Assembly: GCA_047495785.1 (NCBI GenBank)
Contig: JBLDXI010000012.1
Location: forward strand, 1,054,001-1,118,000
Origin: Lepidodermella squamata
Taxonomy: Eukaryota > Gastrotricha
Length of the DNA: 64,000 bases
Reading direction: 5' to 3'
The translations under genes and the position numbers were made by a program. This document shows positions 11,240 through 23,253 of the stretch, piece by piece. The first letter of the stretch is position 1; each line of letters starts with the position of its first letter. The notes beneath the pieces were generated by a model that was given only the letters and a program-made list of their open reading frames with translations, was not told where the DNA came from and searched no databases.

Positions 11240-12986
11240 GACCCGTAAGCGCCGAAAGCGTGACCTATCTATTACAGATAGAATGCTAAATTTATTTCAG
11301 TTCAGCGGCAGTAATTCGATGGCGCTCATTGCAAACATCCAAAGGTAAGTCACACGGATTAAATTTACTACGATTTTGTAATAACGCACCAAATTGGCTG
11401 GCTCGTGCCGAACTAAGACGAACTTTTCGATGGTCATGCCTTAGATTTAATTTCTCGGCCGTTATCTTTTAGTCAGAAACCGCGGCCTTTCGACAATTCG
11501 CGTGGCTATTCTGCCGAATGCGTGGACTTCATCATGTCACTCATTGACAACCGTCCAACAATCGATCAAGCACTTGATCATCATTTCTTGGCTAAACCGC
11601 CAACAACCGAAGAAGAAGCCATCAAGGTATATGTACTATCATCTAAAAATTGTAAGATATGCCTACTTTGCCTAATAATTTAAATGCTTTTTAAAGGAAT
11701 TCGTACGATGCGGATGTGAAAATGACGCAGCGAGAATGTCCCGACTGCTGTTATGCTGTGACCCTTATCTGGGTGTGGATGTCAACGGCAAATACTGGGA
11801 AAACGAAGAAACTGCACTTCATTATGCAGCGAAGGAAGGCAATGTCAAAATTATTCAACTTCTGGCCGATAACTTCGAAGCCGATGTCAACGCGGCTGAC
11901 AAAGATGGCTGGACACCATTGCACTGCGCGGGCAAAAATGGCTATGCTGACGTCGTGGAACTACTAGCTGGCAGGTTCAACGCTGACGTCAATGCGGAAA
12001 ATAACGAGGGAAAGACGCCATTGCACTATGCCGCGAAATACGGCAAAGATGACGTTGTGAAGCTCCTGGCGGGCAGGTTCAATGCCGACGTCAACGTAAC
12101 TGATAAGGATGGCTGGACGCCATTGCTCTATGCCGTCAAATGTGGCAAATCAGAAGTCGTGGAACTGCTGGCTGGCAGGTTCAAAGCTGACATCAACACG
12201 ACCGATAAGGATGGCTTGACACCAATGCATTATGCCGTCAAATGTGGCAAAGCAGCAATCGTTGGAATGCTGGCGCGCAGGTTTACAGACCAAGTCAACG
12301 CGGCTGATAAAGATGGCTGCACGCCACTGCACTATGCCGTCAAATATGTCGAGGCAGAAATCGTGGAACTGCTGGCTGCCAGGTTCAACGCCGACGTCAA
12401 CGCGGTAAACAACGAGGGCAAGACGCCATTGCACTATGCCGCCCAGAATGGCCATGTCGACGTTATCGTGGCACTGCTGGCGCGTAACTTCAAAGCCGAC
12501 GTAAATGCAGCTGATAAAGATGGCTGGACACCACTGCACTATGCCGTCCAGAATCCTTACTATACCGGCGTTGTGGAACTGCTGGCTGGCAGGTTCAAAG
12601 CCAACGCCAACGCGGCTGATAAAAATGGTTGCACGCCACTGCATTATGCCGCCCAGATTGGCGATGCTGAATTCGCGAAATTGCTGGTGTTCACATTCAA
12701 AGCCGACGTCAACGCGGTGGATGAAAACGGTGATACACCGCTGATGAGGGCTGCTTATTTTACACAACCTTATATTGTTTTTTATCTTGTCAATGTTCTC
12801 AAAGCCGAACCAAACTTGAAAAACAAGAATGGAAAAACTGCCCTTGATTTGGCTAAAACGCCTCATTACGATGAACGGAAAAATTCTGAACAACAGCGAC
12901 GAATCGTTGAAACTCTCTCAAAATCCACCTCTACTCCTGTCAAAAAACGCTTGCTTTCATGGCTTGTAAAGAAGTTTGGTAAGTAA
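11240..12986 (+). pseudogene. Kinase-ankyrin gene copy A, 3' part with ankyrin repeats
   Basis: This continues copy A beyond the transposon. The last bases of the broken exon are followed directly by a splice donor, then a short exon at about 11300-11345. Next is a C-lobe exon (about 11474-11626; PRPFDNSRGYSAECVDFIM, shorter than copy B by a KENEK-like segment). Last is a long exon from about 11698 to the stop at 12986. That exon encodes roughly ten ankyrin repeats of about 33 residues with the usual TPLHYAA / VVELLA pattern, and ends WLVKKFGK. The ankyrin reading frame is fully open, so this half could still be made into protein from another promoter. Kinase plus ankyrin suggests a signalling scaffold, but partners are unknown. 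I call it pseudogene only because of the upstream interruption and lost kinase residues. Confidence 0.65.
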
Positions 12987-13272
12987 GGGTCGGACAGCAT
13001 GTTCCCATCAAATCTATTTTCCGTTAATCTTCGATCTTTCATGAGTTATCTATTGAGAGATCCGAGTGATCATGACGTTATGTCCTGTTCTTAGCGTCCT
13101 GCGGTTCTGAAGTACTTTGCATAAATCAAGCTATTTTCATTGCAAGCATTGTTAGTATACATGTAAATAAATGTGTTTTGTTTGTGTTTTGTTGTCGCGT
13201 TGCGGTGTTTTTAAATGCCAGGGTTCGATTCCTCATGTATGTGTCGCCGCGTTTTATGGAATTCGACGTTAT

Positions 13273-13352
13273 GGAATTTCTTGGCGGTTTCGACGGCGAC
13301 CGAGTGCGAGAAGTTGCTAGAGGCCGAGTAGCTGCCGCTCTGGCTGCCCTCC
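13273..13352 (-). pseudogene. Remnant of the Lys/Ser-rich secreted protein gene (3' end)
   Basis: About 80 bases match the 3' coding end of the Lys-rich genes at 46139 and 53923 (the part encoding GSYSASNNFSYSVAVET), with substitutions such as GAGTGCGAG for GAGTACGAG. The match stops abruptly at about 13352. Its position after kinase-ankyrin copy A mirrors the intact gene after copy B, so this is the decayed partner of the same duplicated block. Confidence 0.75.
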
Positions 13353-13404
13353 GACAGGAGCGGTTCAGCAGCGCGCTATCACATTTGCCTAACACGAATC
13401 TACT

Positions 13405-13640
13405 ACCGTGGTCATGTGACGTCGATGTTGACGGAGGACGCAGGACTACCCCGATTTTTTGCCTGAAAACATCGCGAAAAAGATTGATAAAGTTTGATTT
13501 ATCATTGTTTTGATGCAGAGGCCGGGCCGAATTTCTGAATATTCGTGTTTTGTGGCTCAGGCAAAATATCGGTCCTGCGTCCGTCAACATCTACGCCACA
13601 TGACCGTGGTGTTCTACCAGCTGAGCTGCCGCGGGATTTA
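13405..13640. repeat. Inverted repeat pair with a tRNA-like 5' half (SINE-like)
   Basis: A segment of about 60 nt (CGTGGTCATGTG... GACGCAGGAC... TTTTGCCTGA) occurs forward at 13405-13472 and inverted at about 13556-13615. The inverted copy is preceded, reading the minus strand from about 13637, by CGGCAGCTCAGCTGGTAGAA, which has the A-box and D-arm of a tRNA. No T-arm follows, so this is not an intact tRNA. It could be a tRNA-derived SINE head or a tRNA relic. Confidence 0.5.
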
Positions 13641-13726
13641 TCGGGAAATGCGAAATTGAGCAGAAATGGCTTTTTATCTCTTTCAATAAGCTTTATATAA
13701 GCAGCGATCATGCAAAAAAAAATGAG

Positions 13727-13800
13727 TGGCCACTGGGAGGATCGAACTCACGACCTTCGCGTTATTAGCACGACGCTCTAACCAACTGAGCTAAGCGGCC
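13727..13800 (-). tRNA. tRNA-Ile (AAT)
   Basis: The minus strand folds as a 74-nt cloverleaf. The acceptor stem is GGCCGCT/AGTGGCC with one G-U pair. The D-arm contains TAGCTCAGTTGG, the anticodon loop is CTAATAA with AAT, and the T-arm has GTTCGATCC. No intron is seen. It is first in a cluster of four minus-strand tRNAs. Confidence 0.95.
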
Positions 13801-13878
13801 AGATGGGTTCTGTCACTCTGAAGTAGGCTGTGAGTTAGAAAATTAATTCCATGAATTACCGCGCGCTGAAAAAAATGA

Positions 13879-13951
13879 TGACCCCGACGTGACTTGAACA
13901 CGCAACCTTCTGATCTGGAGTCAGACGCTCTGCCAATTGAGCTACGGAGTC
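13879..13951 (-). tRNA. tRNA-Trp (CCA)
   Basis: 73-nt cloverleaf with acceptor GACTCCG/CGGGGTC, anticodon loop CTCCAGA and T-arm GTTCAAGTC. No intron. Confidence 0.95.
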
Positions 13952-14022
13952 GTTGTCTCATCTGTTTTACCGGCGTTGATAATGAACGAATGCATGCCAG
14001 TACCGGCGTAAAAAAAACTCAA

Positions 14023-14094
14023 GGGCCTGTCCGGGAATTGAACCCGGGACCTCTCGCACCCTAAGCGAGAATCATACCACTAGACCAACAGGCC
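14023..14094 (-). tRNA. tRNA-Pro (AGG)
   Basis: 72-nt cloverleaf with acceptor GGCCTGT/ACAGGCC, anticodon loop TTAGGGT and T-arm GGTTCAATTCC. Confidence 0.95.
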
Positions 14095-14164
14095 TCGCCA
14101 ACATTGTAAGAAACGTCGGCTCAGAAGCCCACCACAAAATGAAGAAGATGAACAAAAAATATTG

Positions 14165-14237
14165 AGGTCCTGCCGAGAGTCGAACTCGGGTCGCTGGATT
14201 CAAAGTCCAGAGTGCTAAACCACTACACCACAGAACC
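14165..14237 (-). tRNA. tRNA-Gln (TTG)
   Basis: 73-nt cloverleaf with acceptor GGTTCTG/CAGGACC, anticodon loop ACTTTGAA containing TTG, and T-arm GTTCGACTC. Confidence 0.95.
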
Positions 14238-17200
14238 GGGCATGATTTGTCTGATATCCGAGCTTCAATAGCATATAGCGATACTAAGAAAATAAAACAA
14301 CTGCATTTTTTGTCAATTCGATGCCATGGCAGCTCCGATAAGTCCGAGCTTATGCCATTTTTTGGCAAACGTGATGCGAAAATCGGGATAAATTCAAGTA
14401 ATTACAACGAGACGGTATTCCTCATCGAACGTGATCTACGTTTATCATGATACTGGAGCATTATTTTACTGCAAACTTGATAATGATGACATAAGCTCAA
14501 TGATAGTTCTAGATCAAATTGCGTGTTATTCGAACGAAACACGCAGGTAGGGCTCGGGTCGAGAAATTGCGGTAAATGGCAGCAGATGCGATTCAAATAC
14601 TTTAATTTCGGTTTGCACTCTAATTTTTTCATTTTGTCCGTTATTTCGGCATAAACCGAGCATGGCCTGAATTATATTATATGTGTTATGCGTGAATGAT
14701 TACAGGTTTGTCGCCTGCCTGCACCGTTCAGACTGGCTGGTTTTATTGCACTCCACTTGACACAAAATAATTATTATCGTATCACGGTCCTAAAACACGA
14801 ACGACATGTGCGTTGGTCGGATTCACACGAGCTGCTGTTGGATATAAAAAATACTATACGCATGCATGCCGCGACCATCATCACCGTAACGATGTGAGAG
14901 GGGCGCGACGAATAGGAAACACAAAAATTCACCGAGCCGTGTGCTCGCGCCCTGGAACGGCGATCAATGCAGTTAATGAGCAAGATTATTTGACCGACGC
15001 ATGACAATTTCAGACTTATATTATTACTATAACATCGCGCAACGCAGAGCTCGCGGTTGATTTGGCTAATTTCTAGGCCGACATGCACCATAGCTGCAGC
15101 TCCGGAATAAAGACACGCATCATCATCCCACAATTGGCAATGAAACGCAATAAAAACGCGTGAAATGCGGCAACATATGATACGAGCGGCGCGGTTTCTG
15201 CGCTCACTGCGCGTGCAAAAATGCACTTTCTCGTGACCTATCCTAACCAACCAAGCGTCGCGCTCGGGCACTAATGAAATCATGAACAAATTTGGGCCTT
15301 TTGAGATATAAGCCCCCCGTTGCCTGCATAATTGCCATGCTGCTCTCTTTGCGAGCCCGCGAACGGTTCACACAGAGTTCTCCTCTTGCGCGCGTGTATC
15401 CAGCCAGGCGATAATATCACAGCCGCGCCCGCTGTTACATTATTAATATATATAATAATAAGAATAGTACAACAAGTTTTATTCATCCAGCCGAGGAATT
15501 AATTGGCAACCCAATTTTGCGTGTGCAAGCCTATTAAGCCGAGATCTGCGGCTGCGTGACATTCACCGTCAAACGGTCACACTTTAACGTGTCGCGCGTC
15601 GTGCAGGGCGCGAAATTTCACCCTCTCCTGTTTTTGCTGGCCTTTCTCACGCCACATCCCGACCACCCAACCCGGCTGACATCGAACGACTTTATTATTA
15701 TTTCCATTTCGCTTCCCTTTTCCTTGCCGCGCCGACCGACATCGGTATATTTTGTTCTTGTCTGCAAGTGAATTGCAACTTGCTACCGCGCACACCGTGA
15801 CCTAGGTCTAGTAATAATAATCAAAGCCGCGCTCGAGGTCATGCCGAAAAAAGGCCCAATAAAGTTGTTTACTGCGTTTTGTGATTCGTCTTTTTCAGGT
15901 CGTCGCGTCTGTTTGAACGCAATCGATGAGGCAGCGCCCGCGTGGTCAAAACTTCCTTGCGTACCTGCTGCTGGCCCCATTATTAACGTTTTAGCTAGTC
16001 GCGCGCTCTTGCTGGAGGTGGCCTTTTAATAATAATTAAGAATAAATATATTTCGGAGCGTGTCACGCGCGTCTTTTTCGCGTGAATTTTATACACTTTA
16101 ATATTAAACTGCTTCTTGAGCTTTTGACGAGATGTCTCTACGCCCATGCCCGCGCGACAATAGCGGCGTCGGGCATCCGGCGTGGCTACTACAACTATTC
16201 GATAGTAGCCGCGGCCGCGGCCAGGTAGAGCGCGTCATACCTGCTCGCGCAAAGGCGAGCGTGATGTTAGAGCAGCCCAAAGCCGCGTGTTTGCTCCTTC
16301 TTATTCGCTTCTTTCTTTCAATTACACGCGCGTCGCGCACCTCTGCTTGACTGAGTTTTCCGTCTGCGGTGACAGTTCGCCGGTTTTAGCTTTGTGTCGT
16401 TTGTTCGTGCAGCAGCAGCGGCAGCAGCAGAAACACAACGCAGCCCAACCGACTCACCGTTTTTCGTTTACACTGCCGTTTATTGCTTTTATTACTTCAC
16501 CTGCTAGTCTATTTATAGCGAGTGCTAGTTAATAGTAATAATAATAATAACTCCGCGACGTTTGTTGATGTTTTAAAGGCTGCGGCGGCGGTGGCTACTA
16601 GTCGTAGTCGTCGTCGTCGTACATGCAATCAAATAGTCGCAGGTATTTAGGTAGGTATAGGTAATATGCCCAACGCCCAACAAGCATGATGTGACACGCT
16701 ATGTTGGCTTGTTTGTAGACGGGCTGACGCGGCCACGCTTCTGTTGCCTTTCATGTGCGTCGTGCGCAAGTTAGTTCATCCGTCGACGGCCAGGTTAGAG
16801 ACGAAGACGCCGCAACCATAAAAACGCGCGCTTATACCTTATTCGTCATGCAGATGTGCGCGCGCGCGCGTCTACACGCTTGGCAGCTTCTTGGAAAGAC
16901 CGTGAGTCTGGCTTTCTTGTGCGCGTCCACACAGGCGTGACGTTTAACACTCGACGGCTTCGACGGCCGTGTCGTAGCTGGCGCATAATTCCCTGTTGAA
17001 CTTGCACGCGTTCGCGCTCTCGAGTGCTGCTCGCATTCTTCACCAAACCGCGAGCGCGCGCGCTATTTTTTCTCTTCTCAACATCATCGCGTTGGAAAAT
17101 AGATACCGATGCCGTTTTCCGAGCGATTAAGCACACGATCGATTTTGATACAGTTGTTTTCGCACATGTCAAGCGGCGCTTAGCGTTTGTCGGCTTTTTT

Positions 17201-18657
17201 CGGCCCGATATAGCCCGTTCCACCCTGTTAGATGATCGTTTATTATGATATAAGGCACGTACGCCTGTTGACTTGTCTTGCCGCGCCATGATGAAGGTAG
17301 TAATGGTAATAAAAATAAGGTGTATTACAAGGAGGTAATATGCTTGATTGATATTATGGCCGCTTGTTTGCTTTGCACCGCTGCGCTTCGGTCCCGTAAT
17401 CTAATCCCCGTGCCGTCCCGGTCGCCTGCGTAGAGAGGTAGGTACCTCGATATATTGCGCTGCTCTTCTCGCCATGCTTCACAGCTTTCCGCGCTCCAAC
17501 TAATGCCTCCTCACCACTCTCTAACAAGACAAATCGGGCGGAACGACCAGCGTTTGCCTACTCGAGCCGCGCGCCCGCCCGTCTAATACCATGAAGGGCG
17601 CGGATTTAGGCTCGAGGCACATCACCCATATTTTCGCGCTGCAAAGGCGCGCGCATTCCCCATTTTCACGAAACGTCGCCCATTAGTTTCAATTAATTTG
17701 TGTCTCGCGCGTTTTAAACACCTTGTCAATCGCGACGGGCCATTTTGACCCGCGCGCACCGGGAGGCTATCCCAACAAAATGCACGCTCGGTTGGGCCGA
17801 CAAGCACGCCCAGGAGGCTGGCGGTGGTGGGCGCCCCTAGCAATCATCATCATACCTAGTGGACGGCAAATCGTCAGCAAACACTAGCGGATGTTGTGTT
17901 GGCATAACGGCCTCCCGCTCCCTCCCGCTGATTGCTTCTCGTAGTGTGACGCGCGCAGCCCAGTGCATCTGTCCTGCGCCTAACGCTGGTTATTGACCGA
18001 AAAGCCAGCCGGTCGACATAAATTATTTGATGACACGACGACACGACTGCCCGTCGCCATCTGTTCTGTGGGACGGCCGCACACCGTGTTGCATGGTCAC
18101 CGTTCGTTTGGCAAAATGTTATTAAACAAGATGCCGAATCGTGCGAAGAAGGCTATTGTGCGTGTAGAGCACCCTGCTCTCTCTCTCACTTCAACAGCAA
18201 TATTCAATACAGCGCACGCTCCGGACCCCGACCCGGTCGTATTTATGTTCGTTAGTTAGGTTACGTTCGCTCATGATGTGATGTCTACTGTGCTACTTCC
18301 GTGTTTTCGTTGTGCATGCGCGCACGTTTGCCCGCAGGTGGGGTTCCTACTTATCGGCCAGACTGAGCGACTCTCTTCACTGAGTTGACGCACGCCGCAC
18401 TCACTCATTTATTCAGTTCAAGGTAATACAATATTCGGCAGCTAATAAGAGCAGGGACCTACTTATTATCGCCGCCGCCTTAAAACTCCGCGCCCCTTTC
18501 GGTCATGCATTCGCCACATTAATTTTCAAATACCTCACCCTAGACGAATTTTCCGTGACAAAGCACTATTGTCAACGTGCGCAAGAAATTCAACCACTGC
18601 AATAAAAAATAACCATTCCACCTTAATATTATCTATAGACAATTTTTAAATCGAAGA
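14238..18657. other. Long gene-free, CpG-richer region upstream of the Pax gene
   Basis: From about 14.8 to 18.4 kb the base composition is clearly richer in G, C and CpG than the surroundings (many CGCGCG runs, for example 16858-16872, and a TCG run at about 16600). No frame shows gene-like codon use or splice pairing. This most likely holds the promoter, 5' UTR and control elements of the downstream Pax gene. The many short open frames here are a by-product of GC content. Confidence 0.5.
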
Positions 18658-20224
18658 ATGAGCGTCATGGTGTCCGTGCCACATGTTCAGCTCGATTCGA
18701 TGGTTCACGCGACGAATCATCCGAGCAGCGCGGCGTCCAGCGTCGACAACCGGTCGAACACGAGCGGCGACGATTGCCGTGATTTGACTTCAGGCCCGCA
18801 GTCTTCAATCGACGGCGCCGACGTCGAAGAAGCGGCGCAGCGGCTGATGATGATAGCCGGCGTCAAATACGAGAGCGACCTGCCGAACACGCCCAACAAC
18901 TCGTCCGATGACCGCTTTCCCATGCCTTATCGCAGCCGGAAAGGCGTTACCGTCAACCAGTACGGCCGCTCGTTCACCAACGGCCGGCCTCTTCCCGATG
19001 AACTGCGCAACAAAATTCTCGACATGGCGATGGAGGGCGTTCGGCCTTGCGAAATTTCTCGACAACTCCAGATTTCTCACGGCTGTAAGTTATTCAAACA
19101 ATTATTTTTATTTAAAATATTAATTTTTGTTAATTCAGGCGTCTCGAAAATTTTAAATCGGTACCGAAAAACCGGCACAATTAACCCTGGCCAAATTGGC
19201 GGTAGCAAGCCGAAAGTCACGACGCCTGACGTGGTGGCGCAAGTTCGTGAGTACAAGGCGCTGTCGCCGTCGATTTACGCGTGGGAAATCAAAACTCGCC
19301 TGATTCGCGACGGCATTTGCACGGAAGAAAGCGTGCCAAGCATCAGCTCAATCAACCGCATTATTCGCGACAAGTTCAGCCCGTCGGAGGCTGGCGGTGG
19401 CGGCTCGTCGTCGTCGTGCGGCTCGCGAAATGGCATGCACGGCGAAAATGACCTGTTGGACGAGCAGAATTTGAGTAATTACCCAGACGAAATGTCGCGA
19501 TCGGTCACTCCTAGTCAACTCAACGGAAAGTCGACCGGTGCTGTGCTCAATGGCTCAATGGCTTCGAATCTCCTCGTATCACCTAATCTGGTCGCACGCC
19601 GCCAATCGATGCCCGTCAAACTGCAACCGAGAGACGATTACGACGAAGAATTTAACGATGCTGGTAAGTACGATGACCTAGATTTTATGATGACCTACTT
19701 TCGAGCAATATTAAAAACTCCACCTTAAACGTATTTTTTCTTAATTTTCAAGAATAGCTATTAAAAACAGAAAAAGTCCACCTTAAAAATATTTTATTTT
19801 CATTGATAATCATTTTTTTTTTAATTTTTTTTCAGCTCTCAACTTGTCTGTGAAACGGAAATACTCTGCCGATGAATCATCGTCGCCGTCGTCGCCCAAC
19901 GGTGCGAGTGCGGCGAAAATTCAACGGCGCGCGCCTGCTAAATCTGGTCAGTCGGCGGCGGCAGGGCATCAGCCGCTTGATTTAAGCCGCGCCGAACTAA
20001 TGCCGACCCAGCAACTACCACCCGCCACTAAGCCATCGTCTCAAAAATCAGCCAAAGTGCGCGTCGGTCAGCTCGATTTGCTGGGCCAGCGATTTCAAAT
20101 GACGCGCCTCGTCGACGGCGAGAATGACGAGGTTTGGAAGCTGACAAACGTCGACGACTTCCTGACTGCGTTCCGCGCCATCCTCCTCGGCAGCGCTGCT
20201 CTGCCTCTGTTAGCTCACCGGTAA
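18658..20224 (+). CDS. Paired-domain (Pax family) transcription factor
   Basis: Three exons: 18658-19084, 19139-19663 and 19836-20224. The paired domain spans about residues 95-225. The PAI half ([35 protein letters not shown]) and RED half ([32 protein letters not shown]) are both present, with an intron splitting the Cys codon of SHGC. The canonical VNQLGGVFVNG is altered to [11 protein letters not shown], in the DNA-contacting beta-turn. No homeodomain is visible, which argues against Pax3/7 and Pax4/6. The RED end looks like Pax2/5/8 or Pox neuro. Near the C-terminus PLDLS fits the CtBP co-repressor motif PxDLS. It should be a nuclear DNA-binding regulator. A donor-like GTAAAA overlaps the stop, so a further exon is possible. 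Confidence 0.88.
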
Positions 20225-20630
20225 AACTGAACCAAGTTCTTCTTCGCGAAAAAAGTCATTGTCTTCAGTCTTGTTTTCAATCAATTTTTCGTTGCTCCGA
20301 ACATGTCTTCTTCTTACTTTTTCAACTATACATGTTCTCCGAAATTGTTATACATATACGGCATATCAACTACTTATTACTCTTTATCGTGCATATTTAC
20401 ATTTTTCCCACCTCCGCCCAACAAAATTGTTTCACGGCGAAATATTATAGTCAATTGTTGGTGACTCAATTTTTGATGAGAAATTGTTACCGATGTCAGA
20501 AAAAATCGAATAAAAAACGACGGTTCTAAAACTGTGATTTTTATTACTTCGAAACGAAAAATTCCAAGATCGATGTGGTGTGAAAAATGATCATAGACCG
20601 GGCGTGTAATTCAACATCGGCAAAGTGAAA

Positions 20631-21920
20631 TTAACTCTTCTTTTTAGGATTCAGTTCTTCGAAGCATGGATGCAAGTGGATTCGTGGCTTTTTGTTCGGA
20701 TCGGCGAACTCGTGGCCTTTGGACCAGTCGTAGCCGACAGCATAAGCGAAAACATGACCGCGAGGATCGATCGTGCAAGCACTGATAGGTTGATCCATTT
20801 CGTCGCTAGTCTTGAGTCGGGTTCGGGAATCCTTGTCCCAGAATGAATAACGACCATCTGAACCGATGGTAGCAAACGTGTAGTGAGTAGGATGAAAAGC
20901 GATTCCATTAACCTGGAAAAAATCATCTTATAACATCTCAAACTTGAGAACACAAAATGAATTTACCGCAAAAATATCCTGCGTATTGGTAGCAGGTTGA
21001 ACTTGAGAACGGTGGCATTTAAAGGTGAAATTATCTTTAGCTTGAGCTGGGTCCAAATACTGGATTGCCACGCGACCTTCAATACTTCCTACGGCGAAGC
21101 CATGAGGTTGGTTGGTCTTCTTGTCATTCATAATCGCAATAGCTCGATACTGGTATTTGAGTGGCGGTTCAGTGATTTTCTTGAACTCATTAGGGCCGTT
21201 ACGCAGGTCGTAAACAATAATCTGATGATTAGCCAGACCGACAACAGCCATCGGGAAAACTACATCAGCGCAGTAAACTCGTTCCTCGAGGTTGATAACT
21301 CGAGACGGCTGCGGCGTGCGACCGTCCCAAAAACGCAACGTTTTGTCGAATGAGCCGGTCATCAAACACGCGTAGCCAGGTGCCTTGATCCAGTGGACCG
21401 TTTTGACAGCCGCATCGTGTTGGCCAATCTATTTAGAAATTTATTACAGAAAAAAAAAGAAAAAATCCCATATTGACTGACCTGCGTGTATTGATTGCTC
21501 GCAAGATCCCACATTTTAGCTGTCCGGTCGCAACCTCCAGCGAACAATTTAGTGCCATCATCGCTCCAAGAGACGTCTAAAATTGGAGCCCCATGATTTT
21601 GCATAGCTTTTGGAATAGCTTGCCCATTCTGCTGTATTTCCCAACAGTAAAGCTAAACGATAAACAAAATTAATGTTGGGAATCCGGTGATTTTTAAAAC
21701 CTACGTTACTGTCCCATCCGCCAGCAGCCAAGAAAACCTGAGGTATTACCGATGGGCTAAATTGCAGCGCCGATACTGTGTCTTGCGGTCCTTCGACTAC
21801 CGGATCGGGAGCGGCTTGTGTAGGTGTTGCGGATGTTGCGGTGGTTGTATTTGTCGTAGATCCAAACACACTCGGTGTTGAGGTGGCAGCCGTTCCGAAC
21901 GTCCCACCAAATAAAGTCAT
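20631..21920 (-). CDS. rae1: RAE1 mRNA export factor / nucleoporin-associated WD40 protein
   Basis: Reads from ATG at 21920 through four or five exons to TAA at 20631. The order is an N-terminal low-complexity FGGTFGT/VFGST segment, then WD40 blades: [70 protein letters not shown]. The C-terminal region has the signature [16 protein letters not shown] and a KKK tail. This order and length (about 370 residues) match RAE1/Gle2, which binds the GLEBS motif of NUP98 at the nuclear pore and also acts in spindle assembly. Introns are short (about 50 nt). Confidence is high from the C-terminal signature. Confidence 0.93.
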
Positions 21921-21959
21921 TTTTCAAAGAGTAATTCCTAAATTATAATAATTCGTCAG

Positions 21960-23253
21960 AATAAATAAATGCGTGGCTTTAAAAACAACGGCAAATATCG
22001 ATGGTATCTCATTTCGTAAGAAAAACTAATGCCTTTAGGAAGTACTTGTTGTGGCATCGCAGAACACAGAATAGCAATGATCATCGAATAACAGGAGATC
22101 AGAGAAATATTAAACCTTTCCTTGCTCGTTGCCAAACTAACATGAGAGCTCCCAAAGGAAGGAAGACGCTGAACTACATCTTAGCTTGAGATGAAATAAC
22201 ATACTCCATTTGAATAATTTGAATAATTAATTTTCGGACGGGCAACTAGGGGATGGCTAGAAGAGCCCTCAACAACTTATACCACCAGAACCAGTCAATA
22301 GCTTCAACAGATGAAGATTACAAATTCGACATTGTATGGGATAAACTCTGCTCTCTGTGCATCGCTCATTACAGCCCAAGGAGGAACGATGAACTGCGTT
22401 TTGCCAGGGTAGCAAAATGTTCCGAACCGCCTGCGAACCTGGTTCGGATAAAGCTTGGGTAAAATTGTCGTGTTGTCTTCAGCCGAGTTCGGGAATCCTT
22501 GTCCCAGAATGAACAACGACCAGAGAAATATTATCCCAAATTCTATAGGAAATTCTATATTTTGCGGATTTATCGCTTCCCCGAAACGACATTCTCTGCG
22601 CAGGACAAATGAATACTACAATGATATCCCGATGCTTCTTGTTTCTCGATGAAGTTTTTCTTTGATAAATGGCCTCGATGGTTCGGATTAAGGTCGGGCT
22701 AGCAAATATTTCCTGCAGCTCTGCGTTTTGCGAATGATTCTAAGCCCTAGACATACCAGATACAACCAGATACACCATTCAAGCTGCCTATTTCTAACGA
22801 ATGACAGTGACGACTTGGTGCAAGTGTTCAATTCGCACGTGTACTTTTTTATTTGAAAAGGCCACGATGGGCATAAACAATATTAAACTCCTACTAAGCA
22901 ACAAATTCAGCGGGGTAAAATAGGGCTTTACTCATTACGCGTCATCAGGTGTACGGTTATTCCGAGATATGCTTCTGGGAAAATAGAAGTTTTTGCTCAA
23001 GCGTGAATAACCGCATATGAATAAAAGGCGCCAGCAGTTTTTTCGAAATATTCGCCGAAGATTTTTTTGAAAAAAGTCACATGTTGGTCATTCGATCTTC
23101 GATGTTAAATCAACTATTTATTTTATATAATTGTCACATAATTTTTATTATAATAAGCATTATTTTGTAAATAGTGGCGGTAAATTCGAAAAATACCAAA
23201 ATCAGCTGAGTTCTTTGGCGTTGGTGTAGGCACAGCGTTGTTTGACTTGAAAC
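21960..23253. other. Intergenic region with a short RAE1-derived fragment
   Basis: No gene is supported. At about 22485-22522 there is a run of roughly 36 bases (GTTCGGGAATCCTTGTCCCA...) that matches the RAE1 coding exon at about 20819-20855 with two or three differences. The rest is AT-rich unique-looking sequence. Confidence 0.45.

Noticed and set aside
14774-17843. Many 60-170 codon frames in the GC-rich region
   Set aside because: Low-stop composition; no splice pairing, domain or codon bias.
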